From M3007 sp964621185 (GTDB lineage Bacteria > Bacteroidota > Bacteroidia > Chitinophagales > Saprospiraceae), in assembly GCA_964621185.1 (NCBI GenBank), contig CAZULM010000014.1, positions 46,115-110,114 of the forward strand: a stretch of 64,000 nt of DNA, in the 5' to 3' direction. Positions 53,154 through 62,332 of this stretch are shown piece by piece (the first letter of the stretch is position 1; the number at the start of each line of letters is the position of its first letter). A model generated the notes under the pieces. That model was not told the origin of the DNA. It saw nothing but the letters and a program-made list of their open reading frames with translations, and searched no databases. The translations under genes were made by a program, and so were the position numbers.

Positions 53154-54212
53154 TTATATTATCTCACAAGACTTGAATTTAGGGATCGGCTTCAAGCGGT
53201 ACAGCCTGTAAAACAGGGAAAGTTCCGGCCCACCGCGGCCATTGGTGACGATCTCTTTGTACGAAAGGAAGTTCATGTCGTAAGAAAGCCCCAACTGCCA
53301 GCTGCGGTAGAACAGCTCCACGCGGGGTATCAAGGCATCGTTGTAGCGGTGGCGGAAGTCAAGCCCGATCTGCAAGGCCAGTTCCTTGTAAGGCTGGCGG
53401 TTTAGGTGCATCCTGAGGCCGCCGCCGTAAACCACCTCGCGATAGCTGCCTTGCCTCTGGTAAAGGCCCTGCGCTGTCAAGTCAAAATTGCCCGCAATCT
53501 GTACCAAACCCAGGGCATACAAGGACAGCTTGTCGTATAGCCGCACATTCCCGGGGTTGGCCAAGGTGACCGACCAAAAGTCGTGGTATGGCCGGTTGAT
53601 ATGGTGCAAGGCGCCGCCAATATCAAGCCTGCTGCGCTTTTCCCGGGCCTGCAGCCGCAGGTTGGCCCCGGCGCTGATGTCGAAGTATTTGAGGTTGGTC
53701 GATTGGAAAAGTTCTGTCTCCCGCGTAGAGGCGAACGGATCATAAACGCTGTCGTGCCATTGTGCGTCGAAAGTCAGGTTTTTGGCGCCGAAGGAGCGCT
53801 GGCCGAATGCCGGGGTGGCGCCAAGGGTCAAAAAAGCGTTTTTTGCAAGCGGGAAGGTGAGGGATATCGGGATGCCAATCTGGATCGAGGTCAGCTTCAG
53901 GCTGCCCTGTTGGTCATAGTTGACGAGCAGCCCGCCGGTCAGGAAGCGGTCGTATTTCCCTTTAGCCCAATAGACCTTGCTTTCCACTGCGCCCGACAAG
54001 GTGGTGTAAGGGACCGGCACCGACCTGTCCTGGCTCCTGAAATTGGCGCCAAAACGCAGGTCACCGCCAAAAACGCCTGCCAGGCCCGGGGAAAGGTTGA
54101 GCGGGGCGTTCCCGAATTGAGAGAAGTGGATATCCTGGGCTTTAACGGGCGCCGATGAAAGCGCTAAAGCCAGCATAAAAAGGAGGTGGCGGTGAAGAAG
54201 ATTCGAGATCAC
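53154..54212 (-). CDS. PorP/SprF-family T9SS outer-membrane protein
   Basis: A 352-residue outer-membrane beta-barrel of the PorP/SprF family. After a signal peptide (about 1-25, ending VKAQDIHFSQF), the motif NLSPGLAGVFGGDLRFGANFRSQ marks the family; alternating strands and a final GGPELSLFYRLYRL end the barrel. SprF-like proteins are needed for export of type B cargo such as SprB. It is first in the operon with the PorE-like and adhesin genes, 67 bases before the PorE-like gene. Confidence 0.92.
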   Translation of the reverse strand: MISNLLHRHLLFMLALALSSAPVKAQDIHFSQFGNAPLNLSPGLAGVFGGDLRFGANFRSQDRSVPVPYTTLSGAVESKVYWAKGKYDRFLTGGLLVNYDQQGSLKLTSIQIGIPISLTFPLAKNAFLTLGATPAFGQRSFGAKNLTFDAQWHDSVYDPFASTRETELFQSTNLKYFDISAGANLRLQAREKRSRLDIGGALHHINRPYHDFWSVTLANPGNVRLYDKLSLYALGLVQIAGNFDLTAQGLYQRQGSYREVVYGGGLRMHLNRQPYKELALQIGLDFRHRYNDALIPRVELFYRSWQLGLSYDMNFLSYKEIVTNGRGGPELSLFYRLYRLKPIPKFKSCEII

Positions 54213-54626
54213 AAGCAGTCTTTTTAGTGTTCAGAACATTATTCCTAAACAAAATTGGTGCCTAATTTAACACTTGGAAACATATAGCTGCCACGCCGGT
54301 GTCCGATGGCACTCGATTTGGCGGCGAGCCGACATTTCCAAAACAAACGGTACGAATGAAGGCAGGATTCCCGGCGATATTTTCACTATATTGCCGTTTT
54401 AAACTTCTCAGGAGGGGGGAATAGAGGTGTAAAGATATGACTACAGATTGTTTTTCAAAAAAATGCCCTGCATTTCAGCCAACAATTGCCAAGTTTGGCA
54501 TTGATCGCACTTGATTTTCTGTGCGCAGCCCTTGAGCTGCGCCTTCCTTCAAGTGACGCGGCAAAGGTGTCGGCTGCCGGAACTAAAAAATATAACATTT
54601 TCGGCAGTTTTTTTTTCGGTACCGGG
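54213..54626. other. Intergenic region between the T9SS operon and mutS2
   Basis: About 414 bases with no gene I can support. It must hold the promoter of the PorP/SprF operon, but no exact -7 box was found. Near 54570-54617 there is a CTGCCG/CGGCAG pair with a T-run on the plus strand; the loop is long and no plus-strand gene ends there. Confidence 0.5.
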
Positions 54627-57020
54627 TCACACGAGCTCGATGATGGTGACCCCATCCCCTCCCGCGTCCTGCTCCGGGTGATAAATGTTGGCGATGTTGT
54701 TGCCGTACTCCCGCAGTTTTTGCCGCACCACCCTGCGCAGCACGCCATCGCCTTTGCCGTGCAGCACCCGCAAGCTGTTGGCATTGGTCATAAGGGCATT
54801 GTCCACGAATTTTTCCAGCACCATCATGGCTTCATCCTTGCTCATGCCGCGCAGGTCGATCTTCGCGTCGAAATCGGCGACGCGGCTTATGTCTGCTGCG
54901 CTGCTCGTGAATTGCTGCACGATAGGCTCGGCCACTGGCAGCAGGTCGCGGAGCGGCGCGTTCACGCTGATGCCGCCCATTTGGATATCGGCCTTTTGGC
55001 CCCGGATGCGCTCGATCCTGCCGGTAGCGCCGCCTGCCCGGAGCCGCACGTAATCGCCTTCAGCCAATGGCCGTGCCGAGGCAGAGGGCGCATTCATCTC
55101 CTCGAGCTTCACCACTTCTGCGTTCACCTCGTTCACTTGCTGCACCTTTTCGCTGCGCTGTTGGCGCAAGCTTGCGGCGATCTCCTGGGCTTTTTCTAAG
55201 TTTTTTTCATCTTTCAGCTGCTTTACCAGCTTGTCCACTTCCCGGTTGGCATTGGCTGTTTGGCGCAGGTCAAACTCTTTCTGGTCGAGCTTGAGCCGTT
55301 TTCGCTTCACTTCCAGGTCGTGGTGGAGGGCATCGTAGGTCTTGATCAGGCGCTCCAGCGATGCTTCTTTGGCGGACACGGCGCTGAGCTTTTCTTCCAG
55401 TTCCTGCTTTTCGCGCTGCAATTCGATCAGGATATCGTCCACTGCGGTCTCTGAGCCGGTTTTGTGCCGCGCGTAGCCGATAAGGTCTTTGGCAAGGCCG
55501 CTTTTTTCGGCGATTTCAAAGGCATAGCTGCTGCCGGGGCGGCCAACTTTCAGCTCGTATGTGGGCATGAGCGTGTCTTTGTCGAAGTGCATGTTGCCGT
55601 TGAGCACGCCCGTGTTCCGGAAAGCGAAGACCTTGAGGTTGGAGTAGTGGGTGGTGACCACGGCGTACACCCCTTTGCGGTGGAGTTGCCGCAAAACCGC
55701 TTCCGCCAGCGCGCCGCCGGGCTTGGGGTCGGTCCCGCTGCCCATCTCATCGATCAGGACCAGGCTGTAAGGGTCGGCTTTTTCCAAAAATACTTTGGCG
55801 TTTTGAAGGCGGGAGGAGTAGGTGCTCAAGTCGTCGTCGAGGCTCTGCTGGTCGCCGATATCGGCAAAGAGTTTTTTGAAAATGCCCATCTCGCTCAGCT
55901 CGTGCACCGGCACCAGAAGCCCGCACTGCAACATCAGCTGGAGCAGCCCCACCGATTTCATGGCGACCGATTTGCCACCCGCGTTGGGGCCGGAAAGCAC
56001 CAGGATATGGTTTTCGGGGTCGAGCTTCAACTCGAAGGGGATGGTTTTCCGCCCGGTGCCCTTGTTTTTAAGGTACAACAGCGGGTGGTAGCCCTTCCTG
56101 ATGGCAATGATGGGCTTTTCTTTCAAGACAGGCATGGAAGCCCGCATGGAAGCGGCTAGGCGCGCCTTTGCCTGGATCAGGTCGTAGCGGGTCAGCACCT
56201 CCAGGTATTGCCCTATCAGCGGGCGGTACGGCCGCACCACGTCGCTCAGCGCTTTCAGTATCCGGAATATCTCCCTTTTTTCCTCGTGCTCGAGGTCGAA
56301 CAGGTCGTTGTTCACCTCCACTACCCCATCAGGCTCGATGAAGGCGGTTTTGCCGGTGTCGGATTCGTCGTGGATAATGCCCCTGATCTTCCGTTTGTGC
56401 TCTGCCGGCACGGAAAGCACCCGGCGGCCGTTGCGGAAGCTTTCAGGCGAATCGGAGAGCCAGCCCTTGCTGCGGTATTCCTGCATGAGCTGTCGGAACT
56501 TGCCGTCGAGCTCTTTGAGCTTTTGCTGCATTTCTTTTCGGATGCGCATCAGCTCCGGGGAGGCATCGGGCCGGATTTCGCCTTTGTCGTCAAAAATCCC
56601 GCTGATGGCCTTGATAAGGCCCTCGTCGAACGAAAGGGGCCTGATCAGGTCGTACAGTTTCGGGTATATGTCTTTTTTGGGGCCTCCTGCGAAGTATTTG
56701 AAAATGTCGCGCACGACGAACAGGATGCGCAAGATGTGCTGAAACGACTCGGTGGCCAGCGTGTAGCCCTCGATTTCCAGCATTTTGAGGTCGGGGCGGA
56801 TATCGTTGAAAGCCTGGAGCGGGAACTTGTCGTTTTTTTCCAAAGCCAGCTTGTAGTCGCGGGCCTCCCGCAGCTCCTGATCAATCATTTGAAAATTTGT
56901 GGACGGCTTGATCTCTCGGATACGTTCGGCCGCCATTGGCGTAAGTGCCTCTTTTTCAAGCAGGTCAAGCACTTTGTCAAACTCCAGCTTGCGCGCCACG
57001 TCCTTTGGCTCAAATATCAT
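54627..57020 (-). CDS. mutS2: MutS2 endonuclease/ATPase with Smr domain
   Basis: A MutS2 of about 797 residues. I chose the ATG at 57020 (MIFEPKDVARKLEFDKVLDLL), since the family begins near this; 57026 is two residues earlier, and the frame extension to 57128 is rejected. The ATPase has Walker A LSGPNAGGKSVAMKSVGLLQ and LIDEMGSGTDPKPGGALAEAVL (Walker B and D-loop), VVTTHYSNLK; a coiled-coil region precedes a Smr nuclease domain (KIDLRGMSKDEAMMVLEKF, LRVLHGKGDGVLR). It lacks the mismatch-recognition domain of MutS1. Family roles are suppression of recombination and, in Bacillus, splitting of collided ribosomes. Confidence 0.95.
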   Translation of the reverse strand: MIFEPKDVARKLEFDKVLDLLEKEALTPMAAERIREIKPSTNFQMIDQELREARDYKLALEKNDKFPLQAFNDIRPDLKMLEIEGYTLATESFQHILRILFVVRDIFKYFAGGPKKDIYPKLYDLIRPLSFDEGLIKAISGIFDDKGEIRPDASPELMRIRKEMQQKLKELDGKFRQLMQEYRSKGWLSDSPESFRNGRRVLSVPAEHKRKIRGIIHDESDTGKTAFIEPDGVVEVNNDLFDLEHEEKREIFRILKALSDVVRPYRPLIGQYLEVLTRYDLIQAKARLAASMRASMPVLKEKPIIAIRKGYHPLLYLKNKGTGRKTIPFELKLDPENHILVLSGPNAGGKSVAMKSVGLLQLMLQCGLLVPVHELSEMGIFKKLFADIGDQQSLDDDLSTYSSRLQNAKVFLEKADPYSLVLIDEMGSGTDPKPGGALAEAVLRQLHRKGVYAVVTTHYSNLKVFAFRNTGVLNGNMHFDKDTLMPTYELKVGRPGSSYAFEIAEKSGLAKDLIGYARHKTGSETAVDDILIELQREKQELEEKLSAVSAKEASLERLIKTYDALHHDLEVKRKRLKLDQKEFDLRQTANANREVDKLVKQLKDEKNLEKAQEIAASLRQQRSEKVQQVNEVNAEVVKLEEMNAPSASARPLAEGDYVRLRAGGATGRIERIRGQKADIQMGGISVNAPLRDLLPVAEPIVQQFTSSAADISRVADFDAKIDLRGMSKDEAMMVLEKFVDNALMTNANSLRVLHGKGDGVLRRVVRQKLREYGNNIANIYHPEQDAGGDGVTIIELV

Positions 57021-57185
57021 GTTCATCAGTGTCAGAAATAAATCAGGGTCAAAATTACCGTCTCCAAACAAATTATGGGCATGTAAGTTCCATGCATTCC
57101 AACTTATTCGGTTTCGGGCCGTTGTCAAGAAATGGCAAAATCTGACAATTCACCCAGAAATGACAGAATTAGCACCTGTGTAAAT

Positions 57186-57193
57186 TATCTTTG
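57186..57193 (+). promoter_or_regulatory. -7 box for the Omp28-like gene
   Basis: TATCTTTG is an exact TAnnTTTG placed 39 bases before the ATG at 57233. It overlaps an upstream TTG that could otherwise be mistaken for a start at 57191, so it supports the later start. The -33 half is not clear. Confidence 0.5.
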
Positions 57194-57232
57194 CGAAGAA
57201 TTATTCACCCACTAAAAAAAGTGCTTCCAATC

Positions 57233-59116
57233 ATGCAAAAAAAGTTACTCTTTTCCGCCATGCTCATCGCATGTTTCGCCTTCGCGGCCACAGCGCAGTA
57301 CCAGCGCCGTGTCCTTGTTGAAGAATTCACCAATGCTTCATGCGGCCCTTGCGCAGGCCAAAACCCGGCCTTCAACGCCAAGCTGGATGCAAGAGCAGAC
57401 ATCGTAACGCCCATCAAATACCAAACCAACTGGCCCGGCACCGACCCGATGAACACGCAGACGCAGGCCGAGGTCGCTCCCAGGGTCACTTATTACGGCG
57501 TTACCGGCGTACCACATGGCGTTGTGAACGGCACCTCCATCCCAAATGACTGCAACGGCTATATTGGCGCGCCTGCCTGTCTCTCGCTGGCCGAAATCGA
57601 CGCCGCTTATGCCGAGACCACCCCGGTTGACATGTCCGTTAGCTATACTTTTTCCCCCAACGCCGATTCGCTCAACATCAATGTCTCTGTCACGTCCGAC
57701 GTGGCCCTGACCGGCACGCTGCGCCTGCACGTGGCAGTAGTGGAAGACGCCATCTATTTTGCTTCAGCTCCCGGCTCCAATGGGGAAAGAGAGTTTTTCC
57801 AGGTGATGCGGAAAATGGTGCCAAATGCCAATGGCACCACCATCGCCAGCTTTACCGCAGGGGAAACTAAGACTTATGCCTTCAAGATCAGGATCCCGAC
57901 TTACATCTACAACAAGAACCAACTGGGCGTTTCCGCCTGGCTTCAGGACAATGTTGACAAAAAAGTCCACCAGTCGGCAAGGGCGGTGCCCCCTACGCCA
58001 AAAGTGCTGGTCAACTCTGCCAGCAGCTTTATCTGTGCCCCTGCCACGCCGGTGGTAACCTTTACCAACATCGCTGCTGACCCACTGACATCTGCCAAGA
58101 TCCGCTACCGCGTAGGCACCAACCCTTGGGCAGAGTACGACTGGACAGGAAATGTTCCCGCTGGAGGCTCTGCACAAGTAAGCCTGCCGAATACCGAGGT
58201 GACGCAAGCCGGCGTCAACAAACTGGATGTTCTGGTGATCGAATCCAACAACGGCGCCAGCCAATTGGACATCAACGCCGGTTTCAGCACCATCACGACC
58301 AAGGGCTTTTTTGGGCCGGGCATAGCCCTCCCATCCGGCTCCGATTTCCAGGGCGCTACTTTCCCGCCGACCAACTGGGACTTGGGCAACCTTGGCACCA
58401 ACGGCTGGCGCGTGGCCACGACGGGCTTCAACAGCACCCGCTCCGCCATGAACAATTTCTATGCGTACGACTCCGGCAACACCACCATGATGGCTGCCAA
58501 AGTTGACCTGTCTAACCTTACCAGCACCACTGCCCTGACTTTCGACCACGCTTACACGCACTATGTCAGCGGCGCCGACCTGTTTTTCGACTCCCTGCGC
58601 ATCGAAGTGACCACCGATTGTGGCGCCACTTGGAACACTGTATTCCACGATGGTTACGAAGGCTTGGGCACTGCCCCGCCGGTGGCCTCCTCTTTCGTGC
58701 CCACCGCTGCACAATGGAGGGCCAACTCGGTTGACTTGAGCGCCTTCAACGGCAACTCGGAGGTGTTTGTCCGCTTCGTCGGCGAAACCGGCTACGGCAA
58801 CAACCTGTACATAGACAATGTGAACATCAGCACCGTTTCCGGCGTCAAGCCCCTGGAGCTCAGCGCATTCAGCTTGAGCCCCAACCCAAGCAACGGCATT
58901 TCAGAAGTCCGTTTCGAGCTTCCGACGGCCCAAAACATGCAGTTGATGGTGTACAACGCCCTCGGTTCCCTGGTTCAGTCCCGCGACCTCGGCTTCCTCA
59001 CTTCGGGCCAGCACAACGTGTCTGTTGACGCTGCCCGCCTCAACGCCGGTTCTTACCGCGTTGTGCTGCAAGGTGCGGCAGGCATCGCGCAGACACAGTG
59101 GATCGTGTTGAAATAA
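57233..59116 (+). CDS. Omp28-like thioredoxin-fold protein with type A T9SS sorting domain
   Basis: The start at 57233 is followed by a signal peptide (MQKKLLFSAMLIACFAFAATAQ). The N-terminal domain (about 25-150) has RRVLVEEFTNASCGPCAGQNPAF, a CxxC thioredoxin-type motif, and PHGVVNG (cis-Pro loop), as in the Omp28/Trx-like secreted family. The centre (about 380-540) resembles a MAM/jelly-roll domain (TTALTFDHAYTHYV ... LRIEVTTDCGATWNTVF ... VFVRFVGETGYGNNLYIDNVNI). The last ~80 residues form a type A sorting domain (FSLSPNPSNGISEVRFELP ... GSYRVVLQG ... QTQWIVLK). It is predicted to be exported by T9SS and perhaps act on disulfides at the surface. It is divergent from mutS2. Confidence 0.9.
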   Translation: MQKKLLFSAMLIACFAFAATAQYQRRVLVEEFTNASCGPCAGQNPAFNAKLDARADIVTPIKYQTNWPGTDPMNTQTQAEVAPRVTYYGVTGVPHGVVNGTSIPNDCNGYIGAPACLSLAEIDAAYAETTPVDMSVSYTFSPNADSLNINVSVTSDVALTGTLRLHVAVVEDAIYFASAPGSNGEREFFQVMRKMVPNANGTTIASFTAGETKTYAFKIRIPTYIYNKNQLGVSAWLQDNVDKKVHQSARAVPPTPKVLVNSASSFICAPATPVVTFTNIAADPLTSAKIRYRVGTNPWAEYDWTGNVPAGGSAQVSLPNTEVTQAGVNKLDVLVIESNNGASQLDINAGFSTITTKGFFGPGIALPSGSDFQGATFPPTNWDLGNLGTNGWRVATTGFNSTRSAMNNFYAYDSGNTTMMAAKVDLSNLTSTTALTFDHAYTHYVSGADLFFDSLRIEVTTDCGATWNTVFHDGYEGLGTAPPVASSFVPTAAQWRANSVDLSAFNGNSEVFVRFVGETGYGNNLYIDNVNISTVSGVKPLELSAFSLSPNPSNGISEVRFELPTAQNMQLMVYNALGSLVQSRDLGFLTSGQHNVSVDAARLNAGSYRVVLQGAAGIAQTQWIVLK

Positions 59117-59137
59117 GCTTTTTCAAGTTCTTCATGG

Positions 59138-59176
59138 GAGCGGAGCGCGCAGTGGTGCGCTCCGCTCTCTATTTTT
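59138..59176 (+). terminator. Rho-independent terminator after the Omp28-like gene
   Basis: GAGCGGAGCGC (59138-59148) and GCGCTCCGCTC (59157-59167) form an 11-base stem followed by TCTATTTTT. Confidence 0.85.
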
Positions 59177-59305
59177 CAAGACATTTGTGGCGCGCCACAC
59201 TACCCTGGATTTGGGTGTACTTGAAGAAAAGATGGATGCTGAAAGATTGATTTTCAATAGATTGCAGACATTCAATTTTCACAACCATTTTGCGTTGACT
59301 ATACA

Positions 59306-60406
59306 ATGAAGCTATTTATCATCGCCGGAGAAGCTTCCGGCGATTTGCACGGATCGAACTTGCTGAAAGCCCTTACAAAGCAGCAGCCAGGCATAGAGTG
59401 CCGGGCCTGGGGCGGCGACCTGATGGCCGAGGCAGGCGCGGTGCTGTTGAAACACTACCGCGAACTGGCATTCATGGGCTTCATCGAGGTAATGCTCAAC
59501 CTTCAGGCCATCCTCCGCAATATCGCCAGCTGCAAAAAACAAATCCTGGAATACCAGCCGGATGCCTTAGTCTTGATTGATTACCCGGGGTTCAACCTCA
59601 GGATCGCAAAATGGGCAAAAAAACGGGGAATCAAGGTCGTTTACTACATATCGCCCCAAATTTGGGCCTGGCACCGGTCGCGCGTGCACGACATCAAGCG
59701 CGACGTGGACCTGATGCTGGTGATCCTGCCCTTTGAACAGGCGTTTTACCGAAAACACGGCGTAGCAGCAACATACGTAGGCCACCCGCTCTTAGACGCC
59801 ATGCAAGACATGGAAATCCATGCCGATGAATTTGGGCAAAATGCTGAAAATATCATCGCGCTCCTGCCAGGCAGCAGGGTGCAGGAAGTGCGGAAAATCC
59901 TGCCAAAAATGCTGTCCGTGACCAAGCATTTCCCTGACTGCCAATTTGTGGTGGCCGGGGCAAAAAACTTAGATGCCAGCTTTTTCAGCCCCTTTCTGGC
60001 AGCGCACCCCAATGTTCGGCTGACCCAAGGCCAAACATACCCCTTGTTGAAATCTGCCACCGCCGCCTTGGTCAAGTCAGGCACCTCGACGCTGGAAGCG
60101 GCGCTGTTCGACGTGCCACAGGTCGTCTGTTACGCCGGCAACCCGATTTCCTACCGCATCGCCAGATGGGTCATCCAGGTGAAATACATCTCTTTGGTCA
60201 ACCTGATCGCCGACAAGCCCCTGGTCCGGGAATTGATCCAGCACGACCTGAACGAAACAAACCTGCGCGCTGCGCTCCAGGAAATACTTGAGCCCTCAAA
60301 AGCGGCGGCATTGAAGGCGGAATATGCGGAAATGCGGAAGCTGCTCGGCGAAGGGGGGGCATCGGATCGGGCTGCGGCAGCCATCCTTGAAATGGCAGGT
60401 TTGTGA
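59306..60406 (+). CDS. lpxB: Lipid-A-disaccharide synthase
   Basis: A 366-residue GT19 enzyme that joins UDP-diacylglucosamine and lipid X in lipid A synthesis at the inner membrane. Signature segments: FIIAGEASGDLHGSNLLKAL at the N-terminus, VLIDYPGFNLRIAKWAKKRGIKVVYYISPQIWAW, VGHPLLDAM, IALLPGSRVQEV, VKSGTSTLEAALFDVPQVVCYAGNPISYRIARW. The length is close to the family norm. It confirms a Gram-negative envelope. It starts 190 bases after the previous gene and has its own transcription. Confidence 0.95.
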   Translation: MKLFIIAGEASGDLHGSNLLKALTKQQPGIECRAWGGDLMAEAGAVLLKHYRELAFMGFIEVMLNLQAILRNIASCKKQILEYQPDALVLIDYPGFNLRIAKWAKKRGIKVVYYISPQIWAWHRSRVHDIKRDVDLMLVILPFEQAFYRKHGVAATYVGHPLLDAMQDMEIHADEFGQNAENIIALLPGSRVQEVRKILPKMLSVTKHFPDCQFVVAGAKNLDASFFSPFLAAHPNVRLTQGQTYPLLKSATAALVKSGTSTLEAALFDVPQVVCYAGNPISYRIARWVIQVKYISLVNLIADKPLVRELIQHDLNETNLRAALQEILEPSKAAALKAEYAEMRKLLGEGGASDRAAAAILEMAGL

Positions 60407-60413
60407 ATGGCGC

Positions 60414-60521
60414 GTACATGATCGCCGATTGTCGAAGTGATTTCCGGGCCGGGGTTTTTGGTTTGGGGTAGCGTGCGGTGCCAAGCATCACGCGCTACTT
60501 CGACAATCGTCAATCATGTAC
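60414..60521. repeat. Inverted repeat downstream of lpxB, 25-base arms
   Basis: GTACATGATCGCCGATTGTCGAAGT at 60414-60438 (shown only to mark its ends GTACATGA and TCGAAGT) is the near-exact reverse complement of 60497-60521, with two mismatches and a 58-base spacer. A third AATCGTCAATT-type word follows at about 60527. It lacks a T-run and is too long and spaced for an ordinary terminator. Confidence 0.7.
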
Positions 60522-60574
60522 TCGCCAATCGTCAATTTTGCAAAGGAAGGTAGCCGCCCGCCCGCTGGCCCGCC

Positions 60575-61105
60575 CTAATCATCAAATTTTGCCCCTCTTT
60601 TAGGAGGCAAGGGGGCAGGTGCGGTCTCCTTTCCCAAATCAGGTGTTTCCTTTATTGCTGCTGGTTCTGACAATTGTTTCAAGGTTTGAATTTTGAAACC
60701 TAAAGAAATGTTTATCAATACAAGAGCAGGCACCAAAACACAAACCCAGTTGCGCCAATTTTTATACCTGCTGATCGCATACTCCAGGTCTTTTGTATTC
60801 AAATGCATGTTCATCGCAGCTTCATCCCGTAGCCGAAAAAGCTCCTCGTTCGACATGTAAGCAGTCCCCGCAAAAGTGGTTGTGCGATTTCCTGAATAAT
60901 CGTTGGCGGTTTTTTGGTAACCATAGTATTCGGGAGTTTCATCGTCAGGTTCGGGTTTCCGCGTTTTAAAACAATTTAGCACAAAGCTCCAAAGACGGAT
61001 GTAAACATGGGTGTACCCTGGTTTCATGCCCGAATAAATATAGTCGAGAATGCCGAAGCTTAATACCAGAAGAATAATTATCCAAAGGGCAGGCGAGTTT
61101 TCCAT
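60575..61105 (-). CDS. Hypothetical membrane protein, 176 aa
   Basis: A small protein with an N-terminal membrane helix (about 7-26, LWIIILLVLSFGILDYIYSG) and a second near 119-137 (NWVCVLVPALVLINISLGF), with a central charged domain rich in Tyr, Asn and Arg (including EELFRLRDEAAMNMHLNTKDLEYAISRYKNW) and a proline-rich C-terminus. No known family recognised. It lies 35 bases downstream of the 332-residue secreted protein on the same strand, so the two are probably co-transcribed. Confidence 0.7.
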   Translation of the reverse strand: MENSPALWIIILLVLSFGILDYIYSGMKPGYTHVYIRLWSFVLNCFKTRKPEPDDETPEYYGYQKTANDYSGNRTTTFAGTAYMSNEELFRLRDEAAMNMHLNTKDLEYAISRYKNWRNWVCVLVPALVLINISLGFKIQTLKQLSEPAAIKETPDLGKETAPAPLPPKRGAKFDD

Positions 61106-61140
61106 AAAGTATTTGGTTTGCGTATTGCTTTATTGAGGAA

Positions 61141-62139
61141 CTATTTTTCAACCTTGAAGGGGTTTTTGTCGAACCGGAAAGACGCAGAAATGAAAGGGTT
61201 GAACCTATAAGTATCAACCATCAATTGGTCGGACGTGAGATTTTCTTTGATTTTGGCTCCCACGCTGTACTTGCCGTTCAGTTGTTTGACCTGGATGGCG
61301 GCATACCCCAAAGTCAGGCTGATGTTTTGGTTGTAAACAAATGAAAACCCTAAATACACGACAGGGTTCTCCAGGTCGAAGCCAATGCCTCCTGAACCGC
61401 CCAGTGCAAGCGCATCCCTGAAACCCTTGGAATAAAGCCAGGTAAAAGTAACCCCAGGCACAAATTTGACCCATTGCCGGTTTTCTTCTTCGGTGATGAC
61501 AAATTCAGTTGAACCATCCGATTTCGCAAAATAACGCCGCTCTTTGCTGCCCATTTGCGTCGCGACAAAATTGAAGCTGTAATTGGTCAGCCACTTTCCC
61601 CGCGCCGGCGACTCGTAAATCCTGATCCATTCCAAATCCTTGCCAGCGTTGTTCTTGCGCTTGATGGTAACTTTTATTGTCTCAGATTTGCTCAAATCTG
61701 TAATTGGATATTTATAATTCTTTAAGGCATCGTGCAGTTTTTTCGCTTTTTCAACTGTTTCATCACAACCGGAACCCGGATTGGAAATTCGGCTCATTAA
61801 TTCCTCTTTTTTTTGGGGCAAGGCAGTTTCGTCATCGAGCGAATAGATAACAGTGATCAATTTTTCTAACGCATCGCAGTCCGCCGTGAAATTTTGTGTC
61901 TTGACAATGTCTTGATCGATTTTAAGCGGAGGAATCACCTTGTCCTCCCGCTCTATACTTATTTCATAGGCTTTGTTGGGCAGCCTGTTTTTTACAATTA
62001 TGTCATAATTGCCAGTCTTAATGGGCACCGTGATTGAGCCTTCTTTCTCTTCGGCCAGGTCGATGATGATCTGAGTTTGGGCAATCGCTGCGAAATGCAG
62101 ACATGCCATGAACGATGTTGCAATGAAGTTGATTTTCAT
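61141..62139 (-). CDS. Hypothetical secreted protein with predicted beta-barrel-like C-terminal half, 332 aa
   Basis: A signal peptide (about 1-20, MKINFIATSFMACLHFAAIAQ) starts the protein. Residues ~20-115 contain a beta-rich part with ITVPIKTGNYDIIVKNRLPNKAYEISIER; the second half alternates short hydrophobic strands (FTWLYSKGFRDALALGGSGGIGFDLENPVVYLGFSFVYNQNISLTLGYAAIQV) and may form an outer-membrane-like barrel, with an FDKNPFKVEK end. I recognise no named family. It sits upstream of the two-helix membrane protein at 60575, in the same direction. Function unknown. Confidence 0.75.
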   Translation of the reverse strand: MKINFIATSFMACLHFAAIAQTQIIIDLAEEKEGSITVPIKTGNYDIIVKNRLPNKAYEISIEREDKVIPPLKIDQDIVKTQNFTADCDALEKLITVIYSLDDETALPQKKEELMSRISNPGSGCDETVEKAKKLHDALKNYKYPITDLSKSETIKVTIKRKNNAGKDLEWIRIYESPARGKWLTNYSFNFVATQMGSKERRYFAKSDGSTEFVITEEENRQWVKFVPGVTFTWLYSKGFRDALALGGSGGIGFDLENPVVYLGFSFVYNQNISLTLGYAAIQVKQLNGKYSVGAKIKENLTSDQLMVDTYRFNPFISASFRFDKNPFKVEK

Positions 62140-62332
62140 GATTTTTGATGTTTATGGTGTGACAAATTAAGGTCGATCTTGCCTCAAAGCAGCTCCCCCT
62201 CAAACCTCGCCACTACTTACTCGGTCTCTACTTTAACCGACTTATGACAACTATAAAACCAGAATATATTTGGGACACCCAATCCCGTGACAAATCATTT
62301 GATGCTCTACCCAGATACCTTATCTCTTAAAT

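Noticed and set aside
54455..54784. Small Cys-rich minus-strand frame overlapping the mutS2 end
   Set aside because: It lies in another frame of the mutS2 3' region and has random-looking composition.
57191..57232. TTG start at 57191 for the Omp28-like gene
   Set aside because: The TTG lies within the -7 promoter box; the ATG at 57233 begins directly with the signal peptide.
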